From Nageia nagi (Eukaryota > Pinophyta), in assembly GCA_050084985.1 (NCBI GenBank), contig JBITNC010000001.1:54870001-54934000 (forward strand): 64,000 bases of DNA, written 5' to 3'. Below, piece after piece: positions 10,574 to 21,846 of the stretch (within the stretch, counting starts at the first letter, position 1; the number at the start of each line of letters is the position of its first letter). The notes beneath the pieces were generated by a model. That model saw only the letters and a list, made by a program, of their open reading frames with translations, was not told where the DNA came from and made no database searches. Position numbers and translations under genes: made by a program.

Positions 10574-13500
10574 ATGGGATGAGTTGCATTGCATAAACTA
10601 CAAACTAACACGATAAGTGTTCCTCAACTACAGCCATAATCGTAAATACAACAACTATCAGTTTCAAGTATGATACTTGATGTTGATGGTATTTAGGTTG
10701 TTTTGTAAATTTTCCTTATGTTTTTGTGTTTATTTTTTGTCATAATATATATATAAAATATATATATATATTATATTATAATATATTATATATATATATA
10801 TATATGATTTTTTCATACCTATATATTCGATTGATATGAATCTCCTTGAGGATTCCATGCACATTTTTATCAAAATATATTTGTACATTTTTTTATTTGT
10901 TTTCATTTGTTCAATCTAAATTATCCATGTTTGAAACTCTCTCTAATCCCATGAAACCATGCACATGTGGAAGGTCTCTATGTTGTTATTTGTATCTACA
11001 CAAAGAATCTTTTACTTTCATATTTTTTCAATACCTTCTTTTGAAATATGATATTTTGAAGGTGCATGTAATAAATTAGAATATGAATAAGTACAAGCTT
11101 TGCTTGTCACATCAACATTAGCACAACTTTAGAATATACATGAAATGAGTGATGTATTTTATTGTATGAGGAGATTGGAGCAAGCACACATAGCAATTAG
11201 AATGTTTTAACTATAATTGGATTATCTATATATCAATCATTATTCCATGTGTTTAGAATTCTCAAAGGCTTATGTATGTGAAGTCAAATGTAAATACAAA
11301 TTTTAGTGTAAGAAATTATGAGGTTATAAACACAAATTTCAACGAAAGTAATTATGAGATATTATAGCTAAAGAATTTACAAATTAATTTAATGTAATAG
11401 AATTGGGCAATGAAGTAAATTTATATTTGGTTTGGGTTCACTTCGGAGTTTGATGTAGTGGATTCTGATTCACTCCTAGTTGTTTTTACTTCTTGTTTTG
11501 GATTACGTTGTTCTCCCAATGAATTGATAGAAAGTTCTCAATTTGTGGAATTATCTTATTGATTTGTATTGTTGAAATTGATTTTTTACATTTTGTTATA
11601 TAAAATTTTTATAAAATGATGTGTCTATCAGTTCAAGTTTTATTATTAATTTTATTATTTTAATGTTAGATGTAACCATTGATTGTGATTTAATAAATAT
11701 AAATGTATTTAACTTTGATAAATATATAAAAGAACTTTAATAATATTAAAAAGTGTTAATAAAAATAAAAAAGAAGTTAGTAGATAAAATAATAGGGCAT
11801 CATTAACTTATTCACCCATTGATTTCAATTCAATTGACATGTTTTAATATATGAAAGAAACATTTTACATACTACAACATAAAACCTATTTAGCATCAGG
11901 GTGCGCATCAGACTTCTTTGTTTCCTTTTTTCCTAAACTCCTTCGTCACATCTGATTAGCATCATTTTTTGTGTCATCCTAAAATGCAATATTGTATTTA
12001 TGATAACATCAAATTGCATCTTCCATAGCATCAATTTATTGAAATTTTGCATCAACACTTGCAACCATGCAACGTCTTTCCCAATGTTAATTTAGCATCA
12101 TGCTTAACATCTTTCATAACGTCTTTCCTTGCGTCAACATCTTGAAATTTAACATTGCTAGTTGCACCCACCAGCATCTTATATATCATCATTTTCTTTT
12201 ATCTTAGCATCTTCCATTATATCTTTCCTAGCATCACACATAACATTAATTATATAGCTTTTCCACATGCAAAAGAAGGTTATAGAGCATAGGTACAACA
12301 TCACTTGATAATAAAATTTTATTGTATTAGCATCTTTAGTAACATAAGGAGTTAAAAAAAATATTTTTAAATCAATAATTATTTTTGAATATTGTATTTT
12401 AAATTAATTTAATTTATTAAATATTAATTCTTCTATTTTTGCAAATTTTTTATATTGTATTTTAATATTTTTTTCAACAAAATTAATTTTATTTTATTTT
12501 ATTAAATTGAAATGAATTAAATAAATACATATGAAATATGAAATTCAACTCAAGGCATTAATTTAAAATTTAAGATGTAAATATATCAAAATGTCAAATC
12601 ACATCATAAATATAGCATAATGTCAAATCAAAATTGTATCATCAATCAACATCATGATCACTAAGCTCATAATGAGCACTAGGCGGATCAGTATCATCAC
12701 CACCACCACTCGTCCTATCCCTAGGAGTCTCATTCTCAAATTTGATCCTCAACTTGTATTGTTATTAATGATGAACCCTATTGCAATTAAAAATTAAATA
12801 AATATTAGTAAATAAATAGAAATTAAAAATCTTAATTATATAATAAAATAAATTAATAACTCATAAAATATCCTAATTACTTACTTCCATGAATGTGATC
12901 ATCTGTCGACACCTTTTTAAGTCCATAAGTCAACATCTCTTATGTCTAAAGCATTCTAAATCTTGGGTACTACAAAAAAAATATTTAATTAAATGATATT
13001 ACCATTACTTAACTATTTCTTTTAAAATATTAAAAAATTAAAAATAACTCACAAATATGGCCTCAAATCCATGTTTTCCTTGGCAACCAGTGCGATGTAT
13101 ACCACCAATTGATTTTGATCTAGTAAAAGTGTGCATAGATGAAGCTTTTTCTGAAAAACAAGGGTTCATATGTGGATTTGCGATGCCATTTATCATCATT
13201 CACATTTTTGACCATTTGTTTCTACACTTTCTTGGTGCATGTTGGTGGTCTGACGCTCATATAATCGTTTGGTGGAAACTTTTTTTATGGATCACCTCAA
13301 GTGATCGCTTTTCCAATTCAAGTTGTGACTACTTGTTTGGAGCACTTTTTCTGCATTCCACCCATAACCCCAATCTCTCATAGGTGATATATCAATTATC
13401 TTTTGGCTACAAAATACAAAAAAATAAGAAATTCTTTTTATTTTTTTATAAAAATAAATTTCAAATATCCCTAAAAATATTTTTATAAATTACTATTAAT

Positions 13501-14340
13501 AATAATTTTTAAAAAAATATTTTATTTCTTATTTATTCCATTCAATATCCAATATCACATCAAAATACAGGTACACAACATCCTTGAGGTAATAAAAAAA
13601 ATTCCTAAATAATATTTGAAAAAAATAGTAATTTATATATATAATAATAAATCTATATAATTAAATATATATATATATTTTATATTATTCAAAAATTAAA
13701 TCTTACAAGCTTCATCACACATGACTTCATCGTCTCCTTTTACCCTTCTTTCAATCCCCTTTGCTTCCTTTGATGTGAAAATGAATAGGTCTCTTGATTA
13801 ACTAACTCTACACTTTTCAAAATTACTCATTTTAACTAATTCAAAAATAAATATTTTAACAATATTATTCATTTATAAATAAAAATTAATAAATCATTAA
13901 AACGTATTATCATATGGAGTGTTTGAGGGTGTGGTCTAGTGTTTGTGATAGGTGGAGATCTAGAAGAAGTCTCGATACCCAAGTCTTCTCCATTTCTTTG
14001 GTTGTAAATATTCTCTTTGCAATTTTAAATATTACTTTTGCTAACTACACCTATCAAACAAATAACTCACTCCTAGGCCAAGCCATATCTTAAGTCACTC
14101 ATGCTACACTAGTCACCCAATCCATGCCCATGTTGTCTGAATCAATGCATACTATCGATGACTATTCGTTATTATCTCAATTAGAGGGAAACATGTCTCT
14201 ACCCAAGCCATCTTTCAACAATACTAGGAAATACATAAAGAGCTAGATAAGTAGGGAGGAAATAAGATGAAGATAATTCCTTCCCTTAAGTGTCAGATTT
14301 AGCTACAAAGACATTTTAATCCTAAAGAGAAAAGTTACAA
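10574..14340. other. AT-rich non-coding DNA with degenerate word repeats
   Basis: It contains TA-rich runs (10739-10806) and a 11890-12260 stretch in which agcatc/gcatctt words recur many times on a degenerate register. A minus-strand patch near 12660-12760 reads as a short acidic, Gly-rich tail ending in a stop (SGGGDDTDPPSAHYELSDHD), which could be the C-terminus of a transposase, but no linked upstream domain is recognisable. No gene is called. Confidence 0.45.
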
Positions 14341-15665
14341 ATGAAAATTATTCAATATATCATCTCGTATGAAGCTAGTAAGGGAGTAACAAACACGATT
14401 ATTGAGTTGGATTATGCTAGCATATCACAAGAGGATAATAAAAAGTTTCTTCAGACCTTTGTGGATCTAGTGAAGATTGATGCCATTAGATATGAATTAA
14501 AATATAATAAGGAACTAAATAAAAATACCCTTTTGATTGCCTAGATAAAATACTACAAAAGATCAAATCAAATCCCTCACCAAGCAGGTTGGTGACCTAG
14601 CTTCTACCATTGGTCAAGCACCATCTAATAAGGAGTTGAAGTAGAAAGGGGAAGCATTAGTAACTAAGATTGCAAGCTTACATAGATGGAAAAATAATTA
14701 GGATCAATGAAGGTAGTATTTGCATAGAAGGAGGAGTACCTCAAGAAAAAGAATGCAAAGATAGCAACAAAAATTATCGAATTAACTAAGAAAGATAAAG
14801 AGATAGTATCCAAATCCAATGAGATGGCTTAAAAGGATGAGGAAATAGTCACTAAGGTAGCCAAGATAATGGAGGGTATACCTAGATAGCCTCTGTGAAA
14901 ATACAGTCCAATAAAAAAATGTCAAGTTAGTAAACCAAGCTAATGTAGTGGTCATAAGGGATGGATACATAAATTCCTTGAATCAACAGACTTTGGTCTT
15001 ACAAAATGAAAGAAATTTTATTAATTTCCATGAGAGACCAAGAATGGTCTATGGGACTGTAGAGGGAGTACAATTGTATGTCTTTGTTGGGAGTGGAACA
15101 TGGACTCATGACATAGCAAGGTACCCAATGATCAACTCTACTAACACTCTTGACAAAGCATAATCAGGTTCAATACTAAAATCTAACTGGTTTAAAGAAA
15201 AAATATTGAGCCAAAATAGCTTATGAGCTTAAGAGTTTATCCCCATTGATAAATTATATATAGAGTGGAAAAGGGGCATTAGTTGAATTACAACCCATGT
15301 AACTAGATAGGGTGTAAGCCACCATAAATCAAAAGAAAGAGGAAGCTTAAGCGACTATTCAAGTATCAATTGAGCCTCTAATGAAAAATAAACATGGCTC
15401 AAATGATAGAAGGAAAGCCTTGGTCTAGGTAGTTAGTATTCTAAACTTGGACAATGTTGCTTTGGATACCTAAAAACATGAGGATGAACTTAAATAATAG
15501 CTCAACACCATTCATGAAGGGTTGAATTCCCTAGTTGTGGAAGGATTTAAATTTTTTGGGGTCAAGATGATACCCCATTAATAAAATAAAATATCAAGTT
15601 TCTATCACCATAGTAGTAGATGATACCTCTGAGTTTGCGACATTGGCAATTTCACATTCTAATGA
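14341..15665 (+). pseudogene. Decayed coiled-coil-type reading frame (left part)
   Basis: A 67-codon open piece at 14341-14544 is followed, through scattered stops and shifts, by Lys/Glu/Ile-rich segments with heptad character (about 14725-14880, e.g. IIELTKKDKEIVSKSNEMA). The compositional continuity and many single stops suggest an old coding sequence, perhaps the structural protein of a repeat family. No known domain is recognised. The same style of sequence resumes at 16708-17379 beyond the CACTA element and at 26022 beyond copia A, so both appear to have inserted into it. Confidence 0.4.
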
Positions 15666-16704
15666 CACTATAAAAAACCCTAATTTGCATCCTTTTTTGC
15701 AAACCAAACATAGTGTATTTTTTTAACTTCAACACAAAAAATAATGTAAATTTTAACCAATGACCCAGTAGTTTTTGCATCCTTTTTCACATCAATTTGT
15801 ATCAAAATTTGCATTGGTTTTTTGCATTGAATTTTCATAATTTGCATCATTTTTTGCATTATTTTTTATAATTTGCATGATTTTTGCATCTAAATTTCAT
15901 AATTTACATTGATTTTTGCATTAAGTTTTTCATCAATTTTTAAAAGAAAATATATAGAATTTTAGATCTTTTAATTCTATGGGATTTTTTTAAAAAATAG
16001 GCTCAAAATAATGTTCAATCAAAAGTTACAGTCTCTACAAGGTACATTTTTATTAGGTCTTTAGGGCAATGACAGGTCCATTAAACCAATTTGGGAATGG
16101 CATTAGTGGTTTAGGTTTTTAAAAATTTAAATTTATTGTATATATTTTTTCTAAATAATACAGTAAGGTTTTTAATGTTATTGTCCATTTCTTGTTGCCT
16201 ACTTCTTTTTCACCTTTAAAAAGGGGTTTTCTTTTCTGCAACTATGGGCTTATTCTCTTTTTTCTTTTCTGCAACTATGGAGTTTTTTTTTTTTTGGCTT
16301 ATTATCTATGGGCTTCTTCTCTGCCTTGGGTGCCTTAACTACAATCAAAACCTGAAATCTAAGGAAGAAAAAAATTAGCTAAAGTGTATGAAATGTGAGG
16401 ATTATAGGGAGGGTTTGTTAATATATATAGATAGGAGAGGGTATTTGGCTACTGAGTAATCACTTTTGGTATAGATGGAGGATGAAATAAATGTGAGTCA
16501 TCGATTTATCAATTTATGAACAAGTAAAATGTGTTTTAGTTTTTGTAAGTGAAATGCGATGCAAAATTTATGTCGAAAAAAATGAAAAATGGAAAAAATT
16601 AAAATGATGCATGTTGACATAAGAGGATACAAAATAACATTATTTTTCATTTTTCATATTTTAAGATGCAAAAAAGGATGCAAATTAACTTTTTGGTAGT
16701 AGTG
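15666..16704. mobile_element. Non-autonomous CACTA (En/Spm-type) DNA transposon, 1,039 bp
   Basis: The left end is CACTATAAAA and the right end GGTAGTAGTG, i.e. CACTAcTACC on the other strand. Inside, the ends share an inverted word TAATTTGCATCCTTTTTTGC (left at 15681-15700, its complement near 16672-16688). A 3-bp target duplication TGA flanks it (15663-15665 and 16705-16707), the size expected for CACTA elements. Subterminal regions are packed with short TTGCAT/GCATCATTTTT motifs, typical of the subterminal repeats bound by CACTA transposases. No transposase frame is present, so it would depend on an autonomous relative. It interrupts the decayed coiled-coil frame. Confidence 0.85.
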
Positions 16705-16707
16705 TGA

Positions 16708-17374
16708 AGGTATCTTTATTTTTGTTGAGATATTGAGCAATGTATAGGCAAAGGCTAAGGAGAAAGTTCAAAGGTACAAGGACATATCTTACAAGAAAGT
16801 GAACAAAGTGCTTGCTATGGAGTGCAACTTGGTCATATTTTTGGATCTACAACTTAAGGAATGACCATCAATTGCAATAGTTCTTAATATCCATCAAGGG
16901 AGTAGTTCTATCTAATTCCCATGATTTTATGGGAAAATTCTCTCCTAAGAGATGCCAAATATATATAAAAAAATTAAAATTCAATAGTTAGTATCCTATA
17001 TATTTTGTTTTGAGTATCCAAGTATGAAATGATCAAGTGAGTACCATAGGAACCTTTCCCAAGACTTAATCAAGCCTTAAAACAAGTAAAAGGAGCAATG
17101 TCGGGTGATGATTTCCCTAAGGAATAAGGAGAGTCCCAAATATACCAAATATTAAGGTATTAGAAGGGATGCCATTAGCATTCAATAGGCAAGATCTCGA
17201 CAAGCCATACAAGTGGATCAAAAACTATTAGGAAGAGACAATGCATTGACATCACAATTCAAAAGATAGTCTAAGTTTGGGTAATACAAACAAATGATGT
17301 CACCAGACCTAAGCAAGTTGAATCTAAACTAGCTATTGAGATCTCGAAGTAGAGGAAGTCAGCAATGGCAAGTT
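16708..17374 (+). pseudogene. Decayed coiled-coil-type reading frame (middle part)
   Basis: The sequence continues with Lys-rich broken frames (e.g. AKAKEKVQRYKDISYKKVNK near 16742-16805) and then a repeat-like section (17190-17374) sharing words with the 26.0-26.6 kb region. It ends at the TAAGT target site of copia A. No function is recognised. Confidence 0.4.
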
Positions 17375-17379
17375 TAAGT

Positions 17380-17866
17380 TGTTAGAATTTGTAATGAAAT
17401 ATTGTGAATATCTAAACTCCTTGTAAATTCAATTAATCACTTAAGGGTATGTAGATACCTTAAGAGATTAATAGAATTCTTTAATATGTAGACTTTGACT
17501 TTACCAAAGGAGTTAGTTGGTAGGTTGAAGTTTGGTGGTACATTTAATGTAACCCTAACCTTACCCTTAGGTTAAAGGAAGGTTAGGGAGGTGCTCTCAA
17601 CCTATAAATAGAGGGCTTCTCCTCATGTAAACATATCTAAGTTCTGAGTAAAATTACTCTACTTGGTTGTGTAGGAGAGAGCTAGAGAATAGTTGTAAGA
17701 GACATAGATTTGAGAATAAGAGAACTAGTTGTGGATGTACTCCCAAGGAGGGAGGAACCACATTATATTGATGTGTTATCTTGAGTGATTGTGTTATCTT
17801 GTGTACACTTGAGTTTCCTAGTCTAAGGTCCTAGAGGATTTGTTTAGATCTAGTTCAAATCCTTCA
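17380..17866 (+). repeat. 5' LTR of copia A
   Basis: 487 bp, starting TGTTAGAATT and ending AATCCTTCA. A TATA box (tataaata, 17603-17610) lies about halfway and should drive transcription of the element. The LTR is 2 bp shorter than its partner because of a GAGA/GA difference near 17700. Confidence 0.95.
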
Positions 17867-17868
17867 AT

Positions 17869-17880
17869 TGGTATCAGAGC
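17869..17880 (+). promoter_or_regulatory. Primer-binding site of copia A (initiator tRNA-Met)
   Basis: TGGTATCAGAGC, two nucleotides after the LTR end, is the classical plant copia site complementary to the 3' end of initiator methionine tRNA. Confidence 0.95.
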
Positions 17881-18594
17881 CTTGTTGTGGAAGCTCTTCT
17901 TTTGGTGTGGAAACTATATCTTGGAGGTTCATCCTTCTTCACTCCTCATCTTTCACCCCCTTGGTGAGGTAAATTTTAAAGAGCAGGTATAAAGATTCTC
18001 CTCATTTGGTCATTTATTTTGATTATTACATAATACTACTAACACCTTATTTGCTATGTGTTAGTTCCTCTTTTGAAGTTATGATTAACAAGTTGCAATT
18101 TTTTACTAATCCTCTATGTTACTTGCAATTTTAAATTGCTATAGTTCTTTAAAAAAAAAAAAGGGTTAGTATACAAAAATTGTAATTTGTTGTTCATATT
18201 ATGTTGAACTTAAAAGTATGTGTTAGTTCAATTAAATACCCATATATGATGCAAAATTACAATATGTTTACTAACATTTTTTATGTTAGTAGTATTATGT
18301 TATTTGCTTAAGGGGCACACTCCTAAATTCAAAGGCTCAATATATATATCTTTCTTCTTTTGTTTAAAATAATCAAAACAACATTATAGTTTAAATTTGT
18401 TTCAACCCAAACCAATATATATCTTTGTATATATTTTAAATTCATTTATAGATATGTTTGATTATTTTAAACATTAGTTTAAAATACACAAAAGTTTAAA
18501 CTTTGATGGGGGGGTCCAATTAACTAAATTAAAACGTCTAAAAAATTTTATTCAAATCAAGGGGGGGGGTCAAATTAAATTTTTTAAAAATGTG

Positions 18595-19310
18595 GAATCC
18601 TCCCGCACGCGCGCACAGCCGCTCCTCCGCTCCTGCCCATCGGCGTGCCTCCGCTCCCGCTCGTCGACGCGCCACCCCGTGCCTGCTCCTCCGCCTCCAC
18701 CTGACGAGCGCACCTCTGGCCACCTCCCTGCGCATGCTCCTCCCGCTGCAGCCATGATTACTGGACTATAATGATCCACCTACGAACGTGCAGGAGATGT
18801 TGCTAAGCTCCACGATTTGTTTGAACCCCATTGCACTGCTCGTCAGATATGCAGAGAAGGCAGCGAAGGCACTCAACCTCTTTGTCATGATGCAGGATGC
18901 AGACCCAGTTCCATGGCTTGCCTAGCTCGCAGGATATGCACCAATCGGAGCCACATGCTTCATGGACTTCAACGCTCACCGAACTGCCTCCTCCTACACG
19001 CAACGGGTCTGCCATCATTCCATGGCCTGCCTTCTCCCTCCATCGATGTCGACCAGCTCCCGAATACGTTGAGCTGACAATGTTTTTCGGACTGCAATGA
19101 TCGCAGGATAGTGCACATAAATTGTTTGCCACTGATCGCAGGATATACACAAAAAAAAACCATCGAAACTTGTAGGGAAGATATAGTTTCCTTAAACCTC
19201 CTCCTCCTCGCCGACTTTGGTCTCCCCTGCCACCATCCCCTCCACCAGCTGTCCTCTAACTGCCTTCATGCAGGTCCTCCTCCTTCACACGGTCAAGGTT
19301 GATGGCTGCC
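18595..19310. other. G+C-rich variable cassette in the leader of copia A
   Basis: The block begins after a G-run (18560-18569) and is markedly richer in G+C and CpG than everything around it. Around 18911-19150 the word cgcaggata recurs three times, and the block contains a run of nine A (19149-19157). It has no counterpart in copies B or C, which carry unrelated blocks at the equivalent place (about 38,960-39,560 and 57,440-58,000). Short frames occur on both strands without recognised domains. It could be captured host DNA or a fast-evolving leader segment. Confidence 0.55.
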
Positions 19311-19827
19311 ACCTTCTTGCAAGTCTTCTTAGTCTTTTTAATGCCCTTAACTGCATTTAGTTACTTTTGTTGACTCCTTGCATTTTTGTTCTTCCCAAAG
19401 CAACGTATGCTTTTCTTGGTGGAAGAAACATGGGGGTTCATCTTTTCCACCCACATAGCATTTAATTGATTATTGACTTAGGAATATTTTTTTTAGTGCT
19501 TAACATAGGAGAAGCATTCAAAATTGGGGTATGGGTCTCCTATTCCCACTTGCACACTTATTCTTTCTAGGCATTTTTTTTTCTTGCTTCCAAGTCAATT
19601 GCTCCCCTTAAATGCTCTTAGGAGTACTTAGACTATTTCTAATATTCTCCTCCACATTGCATGTTTAATTTAAGTGCATATGCAATCTCTAAGCATCGTT
19701 ACAAGGGATAACAATTTAAGTAAAAAGGGGGGCTAGTATAAATTTTTACTTAAATTTTATCTAGATATACTTAAATTTTATCTAGATGTTGCATATGATG
19801 CATGTACCTTATTTGAAGAATAAAACA

Positions 19828-20009
19828 TGCTTAGGACTTAAATTTTTAATGCATGATGCATGCTTACTTAAATTTTTAAGTCATGATACAATGCATGTTA
19901 TGAATTAAATACTAAGTATGCTTAGGACTTAAATTTTTAATGCATGATGCATGCTTACTTAAATTTTTAAGTCATGATACAATGCATGTTATGAATTAAA
20001 TACTAAGTA
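19828..20009 (+). repeat. Exact 91-bp tandem duplication
   Basis: Positions 19828-19918 are repeated without a difference at 19919-20009. Each unit contains the near-palindromic atgcatgatgcatg and two acttaaatttttaa words. The related single-copy or decayed equivalents in B and C show that the duplication is specific to A. Confidence 0.9.
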
Positions 20010-20211
20010 GGACTTAGTTCTTTGTTTAATTCATTAAGTGCTTGAATAAAGTGAGAAAAATATGAACAATGTAAAAGTCCTTTAGGGGTTAGAACAAAAC
20101 CCATTGGACTCAATTTTTGGCCTCTTAAGGTTTCAAGTTAGTCTGGATGGAGTATTTTCACTTTACTTTATATTTTTTGCACATACTTGCAATACGCAAA
20201 AATTTGGAAAG

Positions 20212-20650
20212 TAACCCCTAAAATGAATACATCCGCACGTATTTTCCACAACATAACTTGTTTGGGGAGCCATGAGGTGAGGACAGGGCATACTGGAGCC
20301 CTTTTAGTCCGAAGAACCAAGTGGTGGTAAGTCCGTCTTAATTGCCCCTAAGACCTCTGTTGGATTGGACATAACTCTATTAGGTGGACAGGCATGTGTG
20401 TAGTGATACCACATGTCCGCACGTCCATTCAGGGATTATCCTGATAACCTAGGAGGAAAACTGAAACCCTTAATCAAGATAATTAAAATGGCCGGTCCAA
20501 GATACGTCGGATCCTTGGAAAATAGTAGGTACTTATCCTTGTGAGAGTATATCACTGACCAAGGTGAACTGGTTGAGGACTGGTAGTACCTGGGCTCCAC
20601 CTTGCGGGCATCCAAGTGAAGGCCTAATTCTATACAAGAAAACAACCCCA
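20212..20650 (+). promoter_or_regulatory. Conserved leader block upstream of gag (copia A)
   Basis: This non-coding block aligns with 58,955-59,390 in copia C and with 37,330-37,740 (reverse strand) in copia B. It is more similar between copies than the rest of the leader. Its core, 20392-20416, is 25 nt identical in all three copies and contains the hairpin CATGTG (20393-20398) / CACATG (20410-20415). The words ctaaaatgaatacatcc and gattatcctgataacct flank it. The role is unknown; RNA packaging, dimerisation, internal translation initiation or splicing enhancement are possible. Confidence 0.6.
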
Positions 20651-20787
20651 ACTTTATCCTTCTATGGATCGTGGTTAATGAGTTTACACATGTGGGATAT
20701 GTTTGCTTATTAGATGTTTTATATGTATAGATGGAAAAATTGTAAAAGTTTACATTCTTATTGCATATTTATTTGTTTTTTGTAGCA

Positions 20788-21846
20788 ATGGTTGAAACCT
20801 TCGTTCCCAAGCACATACTCGATGGTTCCAACTTTGGAATATGGGAACCACGTATGAAAGCTGAGTTACAAGCAAGAAAGCTGTGGCAGACAGTTAGTGA
20901 AGATGCAGTTGCTCCTACTGATGAGAAGGCTCTTGAAGTATACAAATCAAAGAATGAGTTAGCAACTTCCATGATTTACCGTGCAGTTTCAGATGATGTT
21001 CTTCTCATGATTTCTTCATCAACTTCAGCAAAGGAAGCTTGGGATAGGTTAAAGAAAATTTACCTTGGGTCCAAATTTTCAAGGAGGTTTACCATTCTAC
21101 AAAAGTTGTTGCAGTATCGACAAAGTGAAGATGAAAGTGCCTCCATCTACTTAAACAAAATCATTAACCTCAGGACACAACTGGTTGGTTGTGGGTGTAA
21201 CTGGATCAATGATGAGTTCATGGTCTTCATCATTCTACAAAGCCTTACTACAAAGTTCAGCAACTTTGTCACAGTTATGGAAACAAGGCTCGATGATGAA
21301 GAAGATGTCATCTCACTTGATAACCTTTCAAGACTTCTTCTAAAGCATGAGGAAACTTTGAACAAGAAAATATTGAACCTTTCTCCAAAGGACCATAGCA
21401 TTGCTCTAGGAGCAACCAAAACTCCTTTCAAGAAAAAGTTCAAACATTACAAATTCAAAGACAACAAGTCCTCATCTACCTTCAGGAAGTATGACAAAAA
21501 GGGCAACAACAACAACAATCATGGCAACTACAGGCACAGGAATGATAAAGCAGGATCCAACAATCCAACACCTCAGGAAAAGTTTGATGGAAATTGTAAC
21601 TTCTGTGGCATCTTTGGGCACAAAGAGTATGATTGTCATAAAAATAAATTTGCTCAAAAAGGAAAGGGAAATGCAAATGTGAGAACTTTCAATAATAGAA
21701 AGAAGAACAAGCATACTGCTAATGTTGCCTACTACTCAATGACTCAAACTATTTCAAATGATTGGATTGTTGATACAGGATGCACTAATCACATGTGTTA
21801 TGAAAAAGATAAGTTTGAAAACTTTCATAAGTACATGCAGTTGTGA
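20788..21846 (+). CDS. Copia A Gag and start of protease (frame ends early)
   Basis: Start ATG at 20788, directly after the acceptor-like TTGTAGCA; the in-frame ATG at 20761 lies inside the putative intron and is disfavoured. The N-terminal part matches the copia Gag (UBN2/DUF4219-type: LDGSNFGIWEPRM, residues about 12-24; KEAWDRLKKIY, about 86-96; LLQYRQSE, about 111-118). It is followed by an Asn/Lys-rich basic linker, a CCHC knuckle CNFCGIFGHKEYDC (nt 21598-21639) and the protease active site DWIVDTGCTNH (nt 21760-21792). The frame stops at 21844-21846. Compared with copy B, 7 nt are missing just before this point, which throws the remaining protease and pol into the next frame. Gag itself is intact and could still form particles. 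Confidence 0.9.
   Translation: MVETFVPKHILDGSNFGIWEPRMKAELQARKLWQTVSEDAVAPTDEKALEVYKSKNELATSMIYRAVSDDVLLMISSSTSAKEAWDRLKKIYLGSKFSRRFTILQKLLQYRQSEDESASIYLNKIINLRTQLVGCGCNWINDEFMVFIILQSLTTKFSNFVTVMETRLDDEEDVISLDNLSRLLLKHEETLNKKILNLSPKDHSIALGATKTPFKKKFKHYKFKDNKSSSTFRKYDKKGNNNNNHGNYRHRNDKAGSNNPTPQEKFDGNCNFCGIFGHKEYDCHKNKFAQKGKGNANVRTFNNRKKNKHTANVAYYSMTQTISNDWIVDTGCTNHMCYEKDKFENFHKYMQL

Larger units (their letters stand above)
17969..20785 (+). other. Candidate spliced leader intron of copia A
   Basis: GAG|GTAAAT at 17966-17974 is a plausible donor, and a T-rich tract followed by TTGTAG|CA at 20775-20787 is a plausible acceptor placed 2 nt before the gag ATG at 20788. Copies B and C have the same donor word (GAG|GTAAAAC) 76-92 nt from the PBS and the same acceptor word (TATGTAG|CAA and TGTGTAG|CAA) immediately before gag. 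The leader has no long reading frame. Splicing would place gag close to the cap. The position and conservation are seen; splicing itself is inferred. Confidence 0.5.

Noticed and set aside
13057-13383. 108-codon plus-strand ORF with Trp/His-rich composition
   Set aside because: No known domain, no splice or promoter context, and neither strand gives a convincing protein family.
18538-18779. Overlapping Arg/Ala-rich minus ORFs in the G+C-rich cassette
   Set aside because: Two overlapping frames of equal quality reflect base composition; no domain supports either as a gene.
20761-20787. In-frame ATG at 20761 as the start of copia A Gag
   Set aside because: It lies in the acceptor-like pyrimidine tract and is not conserved in B or C; ATG at 20788 matches B's start position.
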